Assembly (NCBI GenBank): GCA_022508745.1
Contig: JAFLUP010000013.1
Coordinates: 1-44,112 of the forward strand
Length of the DNA stretch: 44,112 nt
Source: Oscillospiraceae bacterium
GTDB taxonomy: Bacteria > Bacillota > Clostridia > Oscillospirales > CAG-382
Direction of reading: 5' to 3'
Both the position numbers and the translations under genes were made by a program. Positions within the stretch are counted from its first letter, which is position 1. Every line of letters starts with the position of its first letter. The notes under the pieces were generated by a model. The model was given only the letters and a program-made list of their open reading frames with translations. It ran no database searches and was not told where the DNA came from. Below are positions 29,445-38,758 of the stretch, one piece after another.

Positions 29445-32201
29445 ATGGATCAGAGCATCGGCAGGCTTCTGGATCGCTCCGGTAAACTGACGACCGAAGG
29501 GGAGCAGAAGTACCGCTACTATAAAAAGACTTTCATATACTCCGCCATCGTCGCCTGCTGTATCACCATTCCTTTTATCATCTTTGAATGGATCCGCGCC
29601 GGGCACGGGGTGTTCCTGTATTACGGCGATTATAACGCGCAGCAGCTTGCTTTTTACCGGCACTGCGTGGATATGGTGCGTTCCGGCAACTTCAGGTGGG
29701 ATTGGTACACCGATCTGGGCTCCAGTTTCGTCGCCAGCTACTCCTACTATATGCTGGGGAGCCCCTTCTTCTGGCTGATGTGCCTGTTCCCCGCATCCTG
29801 GGCGCCCTACCTGATGGGTCCCATCTATATCCTTAAGTATATCACCGCCGCCATGTTGGCGTTCGCCTATCTGCAGCGCTGGACGAAGAACAAGGACTAC
29901 GCGGTGCTGGGCGCCATTCTGTACGCCTTCTGCGGCTTCCAGATCTATAACACCTTCTTCAATCAGTTCCACGAGGTGGTCGCTCTCTTCCCGCTGCTGC
30001 TCATCGGCATGGAAGAGCTGGTGCAGAACAACCGCAAGGGGCTCTTTGCCGTCTCCGTCTGCCTCAACGCCATGGTCAACTACTTCATGTTTGCCGGGCA
30101 AGTGGCATTCTGTGTGATCTATTTCCTGTTCCGTTTCTCGGATCGGTCCTTCCGCGTCACCCTGCGTAAGTTCTTCTCGCTGGTGTTCGAAGCGGTGCTG
30201 GGGCTGCTGATGGCCATGGTGCTGTTCCTCCCCGGGATCGGCGGTATCCTGAACAACAGCCGTATCGAAGGTTCCTTCTCCTCCCTCAAGGACGTGATGT
30301 TCTATTGGAAGAGCGGGGAACTGTACTGGCAGCGCTACGGGCAGATTTTGGAATCCTATTTCTTCCCGCCGGACATCCCCTCCCGGGTCAACTTCTTCTA
30401 CGGACATACGGAGCGGTGGGCTTCCATCTCCGGCTATCTGCCGCTGTTCGGCATGACCGGCGCGTTCGCTCTGTTCACCACCAAGCGGCGCAACTGGCTC
30501 AAAGGGTTGATCGTCTTTCTGGTGATCTGCTCCTTCGTGCCGGGTCTGAACGCTATCTTCTATCTGGGCAGATCCGCTTACTATGCCCGCTGGATGTATA
30601 TGATGGTGATGATGTTCGTGGTGGGCACGATCATCGCGCTGGATAACCCCGACAGCCGTTGGAAGGGCGCGCTGACCATCAGCCTGCTCGCCATCCTTGC
30701 CCTTGCCGTTCCCGTTGGTCTGCGGTGGTATGACAATCCGTATACCAAGGCCGTGGATTACCAGCTGGGACGCGCACCCTATGTGGCGCGCTTCTGGGCG
30801 TACGCTGCCATCGCATTTGTAGGGATCATCGTACTCTGGCAGTTGTTGAAACGTCTGCGGGGGACCCGCTACTTTGAAAACGTTCTGCTTGTCACCACCT
30901 GTCTGTGCATCCTGGTGTACGGCTGCCTGCATATCGCAAACGGCAAGTCCTACGGCTCCAGCAGCCAGTTTATGCAGAATCAGGTATTGTTCGGGGAAGT
31001 CAACCTGCCGGAGGATCCGGAGGAGAACTTCTACCGCATAGATGAGTATTGCAACAAAGACGGCGTGCAGTCGCTGGATAACCTCAACATCTACTGGCAT
31101 TATCCCGGCATGGAGTGCTTCCACACGGTGGTCCCGCCCTCCATCATGGATTTCTACGACCTGCTCTCCTACCGCCGCTCCGTGGGCTCCCGTTCAGAGA
31201 GCAGCTGGTACGGTGTGCGGGCGCTGACCTCCACCAAGTATGCGTTTATCGAGACCAAAAAGAACGGCCGTAAGACCGTGCAGGTGGATAAATCGGACTC
31301 CAAGACCATCCAATCCTACGATCACAACTCCAGTTATGTTTTTGTCGGGGAAGAAGGGGACGTCCTCACCTATCTCATGGAGCCGGTCTACACCCCCGGC
31401 AAAGGATGGACCTACTTCGATACCCAGAACGGCTTCGACATTTATATCAATGAGAATTACCTGTCCATGGGCTTCTCCTTCGACGAGTTCATGACGGAAT
31501 CCGAGTTCCGCAAGATCGGCGCAAGCTCCGGCAGCAGGAACGGCTACTCTGCCTCCTGCCTGCTTTGCACCTATCTGGTGGTGCCGGATGAGGAAGCGGA
31601 GTACTATTCGCAGTTCATGACGGAGGTCAAGGAATCCGAACGCAAGTCTGCCGCCTACGACGTCTTTAAGAAATCCGTAAAAGAACGCAGGGAAACCGCC
31701 TGCACCGATTTCACTTGGGATACCAACGGCTTTTCCGCCAAGTTCACCGCGGAAAAACCCCGCATCGTGTTCTTCTCCGTCCCTGCGGAGGAAGGGGAAC
31801 TGTTCGGGATTTCCACGGGGGATAGCTGGAAGGCGACGGTCAACGGCGAAGAAGTGAAGATCCACGTGGTGGACGGCGGTATGATGGCGGTGGAAGTCCC
31901 CGCCGGGGAAAACGAGATCGTCTTCACCTACCGCACCAACGGCATCACCTACGGTCTGATCTGTACCATCGGCGCGCTGCTGATCTTCGCGGGATATATG
32001 CTGTTCTGGAAGTTGAAGAAGCATCGCGCGACCTACCGCTTCTTTGGTGAAACCTATTACGACGACGGGGAAGTGCCTCCGAAGGAAGACGCTGCTCCCG
32101 CGGAGGGACCCAGCGAGGACGACACCCTGCCGGTGGAAGAATCCGCCCCGGAAGGGGAACCCCTGTCAGAGGAACCCTTGCCGGAGGAACCGCTGTCCTG
32201 A
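29445..32201 (+). CDS. YfhO-family polytopic membrane protein
   Basis: This 918-residue protein has about a dozen membrane segments in its first 500 residues. A large extracytoplasmic domain (about 510-830) follows, then a last membrane segment (about 840-862) and a Pro/Glu-rich tail with repeats of EEPLPEEPLS type. The N-terminal loop YYGDYNAQQLAFYRHCVDMV with acidic residues is the landmark of YfhO proteins. These are GT-C-like enzymes linked in Bacillus and Listeria to glycosylation of teichoic acids with lipid-linked sugars. The start is ATG 29445, 10 bases after GAAAGGGG. It is a single-gene unit with its own promoter and terminator. Confidence 0.9.
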   Translation: MDQSIGRLLDRSGKLTTEGEQKYRYYKKTFIYSAIVACCITIPFIIFEWIRAGHGVFLYYGDYNAQQLAFYRHCVDMVRSGNFRWDWYTDLGSSFVASYSYYMLGSPFFWLMCLFPASWAPYLMGPIYILKYITAAMLAFAYLQRWTKNKDYAVLGAILYAFCGFQIYNTFFNQFHEVVALFPLLLIGMEELVQNNRKGLFAVSVCLNAMVNYFMFAGQVAFCVIYFLFRFSDRSFRVTLRKFFSLVFEAVLGLLMAMVLFLPGIGGILNNSRIEGSFSSLKDVMFYWKSGELYWQRYGQILESYFFPPDIPSRVNFFYGHTERWASISGYLPLFGMTGAFALFTTKRRNWLKGLIVFLVICSFVPGLNAIFYLGRSAYYARWMYMMVMMFVVGTIIALDNPDSRWKGALTISLLAILALAVPVGLRWYDNPYTKAVDYQLGRAPYVARFWAYAAIAFVGIIVLWQLLKRLRGTRYFENVLLVTTCLCILVYGCLHIANGKSYGSSSQFMQNQVLFGEVNLPEDPEENFYRIDEYCNKDGVQSLDNLNIYWHYPGMECFHTVVPPSIMDFYDLLSYRRSVGSRSESSWYGVRALTSTKYAFIETKKNGRKTVQVDKSDSKTIQSYDHNSSYVFVGEEGDVLTYLMEPVYTPGKGWTYFDTQNGFDIYINENYLSMGFSFDEFMTESEFRKIGASSGSRNGYSASCLLCTYLVVPDEEAEYYSQFMTEVKESERKSAAYDVFKKSVKERRETACTDFTWDTNGFSAKFTAEKPRIVFFSVPAEEGELFGISTGDSWKATVNGEEVKIHVVDGGMMAVEVPAGENEIVFTYRTNGITYGLICTIGALLIFAGYMLFWKLKKHRATYRFFGETYYDDGEVPPKEDAAPAEGPSEDDTLPVEESAPEGEPLSEEPLPEEPLS

Positions 32202-32213
32202 CAAGTGCATAAC

Positions 32214-32251
32214 AAAAGCCCGTGGATGACTTCATCCACGGGCTTTTTTGC
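32214..32251. terminator. Bidirectional terminator after the YfhO gene
   Basis: AAAAGCCCGTGGATGA pairs with TCATCCACGGGCTTTT, with T residues on the plus-strand side and, through the A run, on the minus side as well. It also ends the minus-strand housekeeping run. Confidence 0.95.
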
Positions 32252-32260
32252 CGGAATTCT

Positions 32261-32422
32261 TTAGAAGTCAAAGAGCTGATCGCGGCTCTTTTCGTTCTTC
32301 TCGTTCTTGCCGGACTGGTTCTGGCTCTGATTCTTGCTGTTCTGGTTCTGATTCTGGCTCTGGTTGTTGCTGTTCTGGTTCTGGCTCTGGTTTTGACCCT
32401 TCTGGTTCTTGGAATGAGACAT
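32261..32422 (-). CDS. Asn/Gln/Ser-rich small protein (53 aa), not in the ORF track
   Basis: Reading the minus strand from ATG 32422 gives MSHSKNQKGQ, then repeats of the NQSQNQN kind with single Lys residues, and the tail EKSRDQLFDF. About two thirds of the residues are Asn, Gln or Ser. AAAAGGAG lies 9 bases before the ATG, and the stop falls 10 bases before a strong terminator, so this is a well-formed gene shorter than the 60-residue cut-off of the track. I know similar low-complexity short proteins only as unnamed clostridial ORFs. It has no signal peptide and no aromatic core, so it is probably disordered. It follows rlmH by 78 bases and may be cotranscribed. The function is unknown. Confidence 0.75.
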   Translation of the reverse strand: MSHSKNQKGQNQSQNQNSNNQSQNQNQNSKNQSQNQSGKNEKNEKSRDQLFDF

Positions 32423-32500
32423 ACTTGTTTTCTCCTTTTCGGTTTTTTCGGTTGCCGTATGTAGTATTCACCGAAAAGAAGGCAGTTTATGCAGCCGTTC

Positions 32501-32977
32501 TCACTTATGATAGGTGCTTCCCGCAAGAATGGAAAACCCCCGGTAGAGCTGTTCCGCCAGCATCAAACGGGCAAAGCGATGGGGAAAGGTCATGGCGGAA
32601 AAGGACAGCCGCACCTGACACTCCCGTTTGAGCCGCTCGTCCAGCCCGTGGCTGCTCCCGATGAGGAAGCATATAGGTCCGCTTTGCGCCTTTTCCTCCA
32701 GCAGAGAAGCGAATGTCTCCGAGGAAAGCTGTTTCCCTTCCACGCAAAGGGCGACCACCGTGCTGCGGGGCGGGATGGCGGCGCGGATCTTCTCCGCTTC
32801 CTTTTCCAGCGCACGACCGATCAGCGCGGGGCTGTTTTCGTCCGCAATGCGCTCTTCGGGAATGAGGACCGTCTTGTATTCGCAAAACCGGCGCAGGCGC
32901 TTGCGGAACTCCGCTTCCGCTTCCCGGAAATAGGATTCCCGAAAATCCCCCACGTGGATCAACGTGACCGCCGTCAT
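32501..32977 (-). CDS. rlmH: 23S rRNA (pseudouridine-1915 N3) methyltransferase RlmH
   Basis: This 158-residue SPOUT-class methyltransferase modifies helix 69 of 23S rRNA. The family features are the knotted C-terminal half with CFLIGSSHGLDERLKR, the SFSAMTFPHRFARLMLAEQLYR block and the end ILAGSTYHK, where family members usually end in PYHK or a close variant. Length is normal for the family. The start overlaps the stop of the flavin reductase (ATGA), so translation is coupled. Confidence 0.96.
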   Translation of the reverse strand: MTAVTLIHVGDFRESYFREAEAEFRKRLRRFCEYKTVLIPEERIADENSPALIGRALEKEAEKIRAAIPPRSTVVALCVEGKQLSSETFASLLEEKAQSGPICFLIGSSHGLDERLKRECQVRLSFSAMTFPHRFARLMLAEQLYRGFSILAGSTYHK

Positions 32978-33537
32978 TTCTTTTTCTTCACGGAGTAGCC
33001 CATGGTGCCGATCCGCTTCCCCACGGTGTAATAGGTGCCGTGCCCGTAGGTCAGCAGGTTCGCCTTCTCCAGACGCATCTTGCCGTCCTCTCCCACGAGG
33101 CGCTCGTCCACCGTCACCGCCGTGATGTCCGCAAGGAACATGGTGTGGCTGCCCAGAGGCTTTTCCTCGAACACCTTACATTCCAGCGTGATGGGACATT
33201 CCGCGATGGAGGGGCAGGGAACCGTCAGGGATGGTTCCGGCGTCAGGTGAAAGCGGGAGAACTTGTCCACGTCCCGCCCGGATTTCACGCCGCAGAGATC
33301 CACCTGCCGCACCAGATAGGAGGGAGGCAGATTGATGCAGAATACCCCGCTTTTTTGCACCATTTCGTAGGAATACCGCTCCGGGCGGATGGAAACATAG
33401 GTGCGGGGCGGTTTGGAGCAGACAATGCCCGTCCAGCCGATGGTGATGATATTGGTGCGGTCTCCGTCCGCGCAGCTGACCAGCACTGCCGGCAGGGGCG
33501 CCAGCATGGTGCCGCCCTTCCATTGTAACTTCGCCAT
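32974..33537 (-). CDS. Flavin reductase family protein (FMN-binding split barrel)
   Basis: This 187-residue protein has the flavin reductase-like fold: LPAVLVSCADGDRTNIITIGWTG at the start, then PPRTYVSIRPERYSYEMVQ and GVFCINLP, which shape the FMN pocket. Such clostridial proteins are probably NAD(P)H-dependent flavin reductases or flavoredoxins; the electron partner is unknown. The start is ATG 33537, one base after the rqcH stop codon, after AAGGAAAGG. The track start at 33615 lies inside rqcH. Confidence 0.88.
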   Translation of the reverse strand: MAKLQWKGGTMLAPLPAVLVSCADGDRTNIITIGWTGIVCSKPPRTYVSIRPERYSYEMVQKSGVFCINLPPSYLVRQVDLCGVKSGRDVDKFSRFHLTPEPSLTVPCPSIAECPITLECKVFEEKPLGSHTMFLADITAVTVDERLVGEDGKMRLEKANLLTYGHGTYYTVGKRIGTMGYSVKKKK

Positions 33538-33538
33538 G

Positions 33539-35284
33539 TTAACCCTTCCTTTCCTTGTTTTCAAACGGATCGCGCGCGTCCACCACGGCGCTGTAATAGG
33601 TTTCATAAGTGACAAACCCCGGCGCGCTGCCGGAGGGCTTGCGCAGGTGCTTGACCCGGGTGTAGTCCACCTCCACGTTGGTGCTGCCCCGCTTTTCGCT
33701 GTGGTAGGCGGCCAGCATGGCGGCTTCGGTGTAATCCCGGTCGGTGGGCTCCCTGCCTTCGGTGATCAAGATCACATGGGAACCGTGGAACTTCTTGATG
33801 TGGAACCACACGTCCCGCTTCTCCGCGCTTCCCGTCAGGGCGTCGTTTTGCAGGTTGTTCCGCCCGACTTTTACCGCCATGCCGTCGGTGGTGACGTAGG
33901 AAAAGGGTTTGGAGAGGGTCTCCCGCTTCTTTTTCCCGCCTTTTTTGTTGTTTACAGGCGGCTGGCGCAAAAATCCTGCCATCGCCAGCTCCCGCCGGAT
34001 CTCCTCCAAATCTGAAAGCTCGGATGCGCGGGAAACCGCGTCCAGCACGCTTTCCAGATGGTCGATTTTTCTCTCGTCCAGTGCGATCTGCTCCCGCAAG
34101 GCTTCCGCCGCTCGCTTCATTTTCGCGTAGCGTTTGTAGTACCGCTGGGCGTTCTGGGCGGGGGAGATGCGGGTATCCAGCGTTAAAACCACGTCGTTTC
34201 CCGTCTCATAGTCCGTCACCACGGCTTTGGACATCCCCGGCTTCAACTGGTACAGGTTCGCCATGATCAGGTCGCCTGTCTTGCGCAGTTCCTCCCGCTT
34301 TTCGCAGTCGGCAAGCTCCTGCATCTGGGAGGTCAGCTTGCGCTGTTCCCTTGCGAGGTGGGTGCGGACGGTTTTGAGAATGTCCGCGGCGTAGGAACGC
34401 AGGTTGACCGTCTCCTCTTTTTCCGCAAAATAGGAGAGCAGCAGGGAGGAGAAGCTGTCCTTTTTCCGTACCTCCATGCCGGTGTATTGCGTCAGGGGCA
34501 GGTAGGCGTACTCCACGCCCTTCTCCCCGTCGTAGACCGCGCAGGGGGTGAAGCGCTTTTCCCGGATCGCCTGTGTGACCAGCGAAAAGCAGTGCCAGAG
34601 CCGATCAGACGGAAGCTCCTGCACCAATGCGTCCGTCCTGCCGGAGGCGAGAAAGGCGATCTCCCTCGCCACCGTGGGGGAAAACGCATAGCATTTGGAG
34701 ACCAAAAACCGTTCGAAGGGCATATCCTCGCTTTCCGCAAGCAGAGCGCGGAACGCCCCCTCCGTCAGTTGCAGCGCGTCCAGCTTTTGTTGGGGCGTGG
34801 GCAGCTCGTAAGGCATCCCCGGCATGACCTGCCGGACGGAGGACGTGAGATCCGCCGTGGAGGTGGCGCCGATGATGCGCCCTTCCTCGCTGACCAAAAT
34901 CAGGTTGGAATATTTGCCCATCATCTCCGCGTAGACGAATTTCTTCCGCAGGAAGCCCAGTTCGTCCGCACATTCAAAGCTGAAGCGCAGAATTCGCTCG
35001 TGCTCCACACATTCCACGTCGGTCAGCCGCCCGTTTTGCAGGTGTTTGCGGAAGAGCATACACAGGGGCGTCGGGTCTGCGGGGCGGGCGATGTCCTCCT
35101 CCGTGATGGCGGCCAGCGGTTTCGCCGCCGCGACGGAAAGGATCAGATTCGCCCGTTTTCCCTCCCGGTACAGGCAGAAATAGAGACAGGACGGAGCGCT
35201 TTGGTGGATCTTTTCCACCTTGGCGCCCGTCCATGCACGCAGTTCATTGGCGACCGCGACACAAAAGTAGCCGTCAAATGCCAT
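33539..35284 (-). CDS. rqcH: Ribosome quality control protein RqcH (NFACT family)
   Basis: This 581-residue protein binds stalled 50S subunits and recruits tRNA-Ala to add C-terminal Ala tails. The order is NFACT-N (about 1-200, with MMGKYSNLILV), a middle helical coiled-coil region (about 300-430, with LAREQRKLTSQMQELADCEK) and NFACT-R (about 455-560, with GRNNLQNDALT and DVWFHIKKFHGSHVIL). Length matches Bacillus RqcH. AAAGGAATG precedes the ATG. It was formerly annotated as fibronectin-binding protein FbpA. It lies within the long minus-strand run, just after the Nif3-like gene. Confidence 0.95.
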   Translation of the reverse strand: MAFDGYFCVAVANELRAWTGAKVEKIHQSAPSCLYFCLYREGKRANLILSVAAAKPLAAITEEDIARPADPTPLCMLFRKHLQNGRLTDVECVEHERILRFSFECADELGFLRKKFVYAEMMGKYSNLILVSEEGRIIGATSTADLTSSVRQVMPGMPYELPTPQQKLDALQLTEGAFRALLAESEDMPFERFLVSKCYAFSPTVAREIAFLASGRTDALVQELPSDRLWHCFSLVTQAIREKRFTPCAVYDGEKGVEYAYLPLTQYTGMEVRKKDSFSSLLLSYFAEKEETVNLRSYAADILKTVRTHLAREQRKLTSQMQELADCEKREELRKTGDLIMANLYQLKPGMSKAVVTDYETGNDVVLTLDTRISPAQNAQRYYKRYAKMKRAAEALREQIALDERKIDHLESVLDAVSRASELSDLEEIRRELAMAGFLRQPPVNNKKGGKKKRETLSKPFSYVTTDGMAVKVGRNNLQNDALTGSAEKRDVWFHIKKFHGSHVILITEGREPTDRDYTEAAMLAAYHSEKRGSTNVEVDYTRVKHLRKPSGSAPGFVTYETYYSAVVDARDPFENKERKG

Positions 35285-35299
35285 ATCGAGTCATTCCTT

Positions 35300-36040
35300 T
35301 TACAAGTAAGGGTAAATGGTTGCTTCCGCGCCGCAGGCGCTCACCAGTTCCCGAAGAAACGGCAGTACCGGGCGTTCGGAAGCCTCGTGGGTGACGCAGA
35401 GCAGGTTCAGCCCCAGCTCCTTGCAGTCAATCAGATGGTTGTGCAGGACTTCCCCCGTCACAAAGGTGTCCGCGCCGGAAGCCAGCACCTCCGGGATCTC
35501 GTCCTTTCCGCAGCCGGCAATGATGGCGACTCTGCGCACCTCCTCCCGGGCTTTTACGGTGGGGAAGGGGACCACGCCCAACTTCTCCTCCGCGAAGGCG
35601 GAAAACGCTTCAAAGCTGCGCAGATGCGCGGGCGCTTCCCCGATCCGCCCGAACGGGACAAAGGGGGCGCAGTCCTGCAGTTCCAGCAGGGACGCCAAAC
35701 AGTCGTTGACCCCGCCCTCCATGCAGTCGAGACGGGTATGGAAGGAAAACACCGCGATACCCGCCTGTACGCAGGCGAGGACGCGCTTGCCCACGCTGTC
35801 CTCCTCCACCAATGCGGGGAGCGGATGAAACAGCAGGGGATGGTGCGTCACGATGACGTTGCAGCCCTGTTCCTTCGCATATTCGATCGCGCCGCTTGTG
35901 CAGTCCAGTGCGCAGAGCACCTTCGTGACAGGCGCGCTCCGGTTGGGTACCACCATGGCGCCGTCGTGATCCCACGGCTCCCGCAGGGAAGCGGGGATCC
36001 GTTCTTCCAACAGCTCTCCCAGTTGTCCGACGGTGAGCAT
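35300..36040 (-). CDS. Nif3-like dinuclear metal centre protein
   Basis: This 246-residue member of the Nif3/YqfO (DUF34) family is annotated in some databases as GTP cyclohydrolase I type 2; its true reaction is unsettled. The metal ligands are visible in VIVTHHPLLF, in FHTRLDCMEGGVNDCLA and in the late CVTHEASERP. The partner YlmH-like or TrmK-like gene that often precedes it is absent here. The start at 36040 overlaps the end of the transketolase C-half region (one base gap to its stop) and has a weak ribosome site, so coupling is likely. Confidence 0.92.
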   Translation of the reverse strand: MLTVGQLGELLEERIPASLREPWDHDGAMVVPNRSAPVTKVLCALDCTSGAIEYAKEQGCNVIVTHHPLLFHPLPALVEEDSVGKRVLACVQAGIAVFSFHTRLDCMEGGVNDCLASLLELQDCAPFVPFGRIGEAPAHLRSFEAFSAFAEEKLGVVPFPTVKAREEVRRVAIIAGCGKDEIPEVLASGADTFVTGEVLHNHLIDCKELGLNLLCVTHEASERPVLPFLRELVSACGAEATIYPYL

Positions 36041-36041
36041 C

Positions 36042-36977
36042 TTATTTACCGAGCAGGCGCAGCGTCTTTTCGACGATGCCCGCCGCGTTGAGTTTGTAGT
36101 GATCCAGCAACACTTCCGCCGACGCGGAGGTGCCGAACACGTCCTCGATCCCCACGCGGGTCATCTTGGTGGGCACCGTTTCCGCCAGCACTTCCGCCAC
36201 TGCGCTGCCCAGACCGCCGATGATGGAATGTTCTTCCGCCGTCACAACGGCGCCGGTTTTCGCCGCGTAGGAAGCGATCAGTTCCCGGTCGATGGGCTTG
36301 ATGGTGTGGATATCCACCACCGCCGCATCCACGCCGTGCCCCTTCAGCAGCTCCCGCGCTTCGATGGCGGCGGCGTTCATGATGCCGGTGGCAAAGATGA
36401 CGACGTCCTTGCCGTCGGAGATCACATTGCCCTTGCCCAGTTCAAAGCGGAAATCCGCCGGATCAAACACCACCGGCACGGCAAACCGCCCCAGACGGCA
36501 GTAGACGGGTCCATCGTATTTCAGGATCGCCTCGACCGCCGCGGTAGCTTCCGTGGCGTCGGCGGGGTTGACCACCACCATGTTGGGGGTGGAGCGCATG
36601 ATGGCAAGGTCCTCGCAGTATTGATGCGTCGGACCGTCCTCGCCCACGGTGATGCCCCCGTGGGAGGCGCAAATTTTCACATTCAAACGCGGGTATGCCA
36701 CGGAATTGCGGATCTGTTCATACGCCCGCCCGCAGGCGAACATGGCAAAGCTGGAACAGAACACCGGCACCCCCGTGGAGGCGATGCCCGCGGCGGCGGA
36801 GATCATGTTTGCCTCCGCGATGCCGCAGTTGATGAAGCGTTCCGGAAATTTCTTGCCGAATATGGCGGTTTGTGTAGAGCCGGAAAGGTCCGCATCCATC
36901 ACATAGAAGTGGTTGGTTTCCCCTAAATTTGCCAGCGCGTTACCGTAGGCAACACGGGTCGCAATTTTCTCAGCCAT
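36042..36977 (-). CDS. Transketolase, C-terminal subunit
   Basis: This 311-residue protein is the pyrimidine-binding and C-terminal half of a split transketolase, which moves two-carbon units between sugar phosphates in the non-oxidative pentose phosphate pathway. INCGIAEANMISAAAGIAST contains the conserved Glu that activates thiamine diphosphate, and GGITVGEDGPTHQYCEDLA is the substrate and cofactor region. GGAGGCGACC lies before the ATG. It overlaps the N-half gene by 8 bases, as expected for subunits made together. Confidence 0.95.
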   Translation of the reverse strand: MAEKIATRVAYGNALANLGETNHFYVMDADLSGSTQTAIFGKKFPERFINCGIAEANMISAAAGIASTGVPVFCSSFAMFACGRAYEQIRNSVAYPRLNVKICASHGGITVGEDGPTHQYCEDLAIMRSTPNMVVVNPADATEATAAVEAILKYDGPVYCRLGRFAVPVVFDPADFRFELGKGNVISDGKDVVIFATGIMNAAAIEARELLKGHGVDAAVVDIHTIKPIDRELIASYAAKTGAVVTAEEHSIIGGLGSAVAEVLAETVPTKMTRVGIEDVFGTSASAEVLLDHYKLNAAGIVEKTLRLLGK

Positions 36978-37824
36978 GGATGGTCGCCTCCTTGCATGTT
37001 TCGTATGTAGCGGTCAGTTCCTTCATGGCGATCTCGTATTCCTCCGCCTTCGGAGCCTTCCCGTGCCAGCCGGACTGGTTCTCCATGAAGGAAACCCCTT
37101 TGCCCTTCACCGTAGTCATGACGATCACGGCGGGCTTGTCCGCCCGTTTGGCGTTCTCGATGGCGGTTTCCAGCGCATCAAAGGAATGTCCGTCGATGCA
37201 CTGGGCATACCAGCCGAAGGCTTCAAACTTGCGGTCGATGGGGGTGGGGTTCATGACCTCCCGCACATCGCCGTCGATCTGCAAATGGTTGAAATCCACG
37301 AAGGCGATCAGGTTGTCGAGCCCGTAGTGCCCTGCGAACATGGCGGCTTCCCAGACCTGACCTTCCTGCAATTCGCCGTCACCCAGAACGGCGTACACCC
37401 GATAGGGAGCACCTTCCCGCTTGCCTACCAGCGCCATGCCGGCGGCGGCGGAGATGCCCTGCCCCAGAGAGCCGGTGGACATATCCACCCCCGGGACGTT
37501 TTTCATGTCCGGATGCCCGGAGAGATAGCTGCCCAGCTTGCGCAGGGTGTTCAGATCCTCCACCGGAAAAAAGCCGCGGATCGCCAGCGCCGCATACAGG
37601 GCAGGACAGCAGTGCCCCTTGGAAAGGACAAAGCGATCCCGCGCCGGGTCCTGCGGATTTGCCGGATCGATGCGCAGCTCCTTGAAGTACAGGTAGGCGA
37701 GCAGGTCCGAAATGGAGAGGGAACCGCCCGGATGCCCGGATTTTGCGTGGTAGATGGCGTCTACCGAACGCAGCCTGATTTCCGCCGCCCGCTCGGCGAG
37801 CAGCAGCGTTTCCTGTTTCTGCAT
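36970..37824 (-). CDS. Transketolase, N-terminal subunit
   Basis: This 284-residue thiamine diphosphate-binding half contains AKSGHPGGSLSISDLL, SKGHCCPALYAAL, then the cofactor motif GDGELQEGQVWEAAMFAGHYGLDNLIAFVDFN (the GDG...N signature). GHPDMKNVPGVDMSTGSLGQG is also conserved. The start is ATG 37824 with AAGAAGG upstream; the longer track ORF overlaps the upstream gene. It forms a heteromeric enzyme with the next gene. Confidence 0.95.
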   Translation of the reverse strand: MQKQETLLLAERAAEIRLRSVDAIYHAKSGHPGGSLSISDLLAYLYFKELRIDPANPQDPARDRFVLSKGHCCPALYAALAIRGFFPVEDLNTLRKLGSYLSGHPDMKNVPGVDMSTGSLGQGISAAAGMALVGKREGAPYRVYAVLGDGELQEGQVWEAAMFAGHYGLDNLIAFVDFNHLQIDGDVREVMNPTPIDRKFEAFGWYAQCIDGHSFDALETAIENAKRADKPAVIVMTTVKGKGVSFMENQSGWHGKAPKAEEYEIAMKELTATYETCKEATIHG

Positions 37825-37840
37825 GGAATTGACCTTCTTT

Positions 37841-38758
37841 CTACTGCATCCCCAGCTTTCGGATGGTATCCGCCAGAAATGCCGGGCGATCCGCTTCAAA
37901 AGCCAAAACCGCGCCGGTGCAGGGATGCGTAAATTGGATATATTTTGCAAATAAACATTGTCCGTTCAGCCCGAGCCGGTGCCGCTCGCTGCCGTACACC
38001 GGGTCTCCCGCCACGGGGTGCCCGATGTGCGCCATGTGCACGCGGATCTGGTGCGTCCGCCCGGTCTCCAGCGTCAGGGAAAGCAGGGAATAGTCCCGGT
38101 TGGCGCTTTCCGCCAGCACCCGGTAATGGGTCACGGCGGGCTTGGAGTTATGCTCCGTGACCGCCATCTTCTTGCGGTCGGAAGGGCTTCGCCCGATGGG
38201 GAGATCCACGGTCCCTTCCGGCTCCCGGAAGTGCCCGCAGCACACCGCTTCGTACCGCCGTACAAAGGAATGGACGGCGATCTGTTCCGCAAGCCCCGCA
38301 TGGGCTTCGTCCGTTTTTGCCACGATGAGCAGCCCCGCGGTGTCCTTGTCGATGCGATGGACGATGCCGGGCCGCACGGTGCCGTTGATGGAGGAGAGCC
38401 GCCCCTCGCAATGGTACAGCAGGGCGTTGACCAGCGTGCCGTCCGGGTTTCCCGGGGCAGGGTGGACCACCATGCCTTGCGGCTTGTTGACCACCAGCAG
38501 GTGTTCGTCCTCAAACACGATCTCGATGGGCAAATTCTGGGGTTTCACGTCCAGAAGTTCCGGCTCCGGGATCTCATACGCGACCAGATCCCCCGTCGTA
38601 GGCAGATCCCGCTTGCGCGCCGGTCTGCCGTTGAGCAGCACGCCGCCGTTCTCGACGAGCTTCTGGGCGTGGGAACGGGTGATCCCCGCCTCCGCCGCCA
38701 GCAGCACGTCCAGCCGCAAACCGCTCTGTTCAACCTTGATCCGAATGGTTTCCGTCAT
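37841..38758 (-). CDS. RluD/YlyB-type pseudouridine synthase
   Basis: This 305-residue protein has an N-terminal S4 RNA-binding domain (LDVLLAAEAGITRSHAQKLV) and the RluA-family catalytic core. HRIDKDTAGLLIVAKTDEAH carries the catalytic Asp, and GRTHQIRVHMAHIGHPVAGD is the other family signature. It isomerises uridines in 23S rRNA; in Firmicutes the gene next to lspA is ylyB, whose exact sites I cannot deduce. AAAGGAG precedes the ATG. It overlaps lspA by 29 bases. Confidence 0.95.
   Translation of the reverse strand: MTETIRIKVEQSGLRLDVLLAAEAGITRSHAQKLVENGGVLLNGRPARKRDLPTTGDLVAYEIPEPELLDVKPQNLPIEIVFEDEHLLVVNKPQGMVVHPAPGNPDGTLVNALLYHCEGRLSSINGTVRPGIVHRIDKDTAGLLIVAKTDEAHAGLAEQIAVHSFVRRYEAVCCGHFREPEGTVDLPIGRSPSDRKKMAVTEHNSKPAVTHYRVLAESANRDYSLLSLTLETGRTHQIRVHMAHIGHPVAGDPVYGSERHRLGLNGQCLFAKYIQFTHPCTGAVLAFEADRPAFLADTIRKLGMQ

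Noticed and set aside
29328-31124. 598-codon minus-strand ORF opposite the YfhO gene
   Set aside because: Antisense shadow with a His/Gln-rich product; the plus strand has the promoter, ribosome site and membrane protein features.
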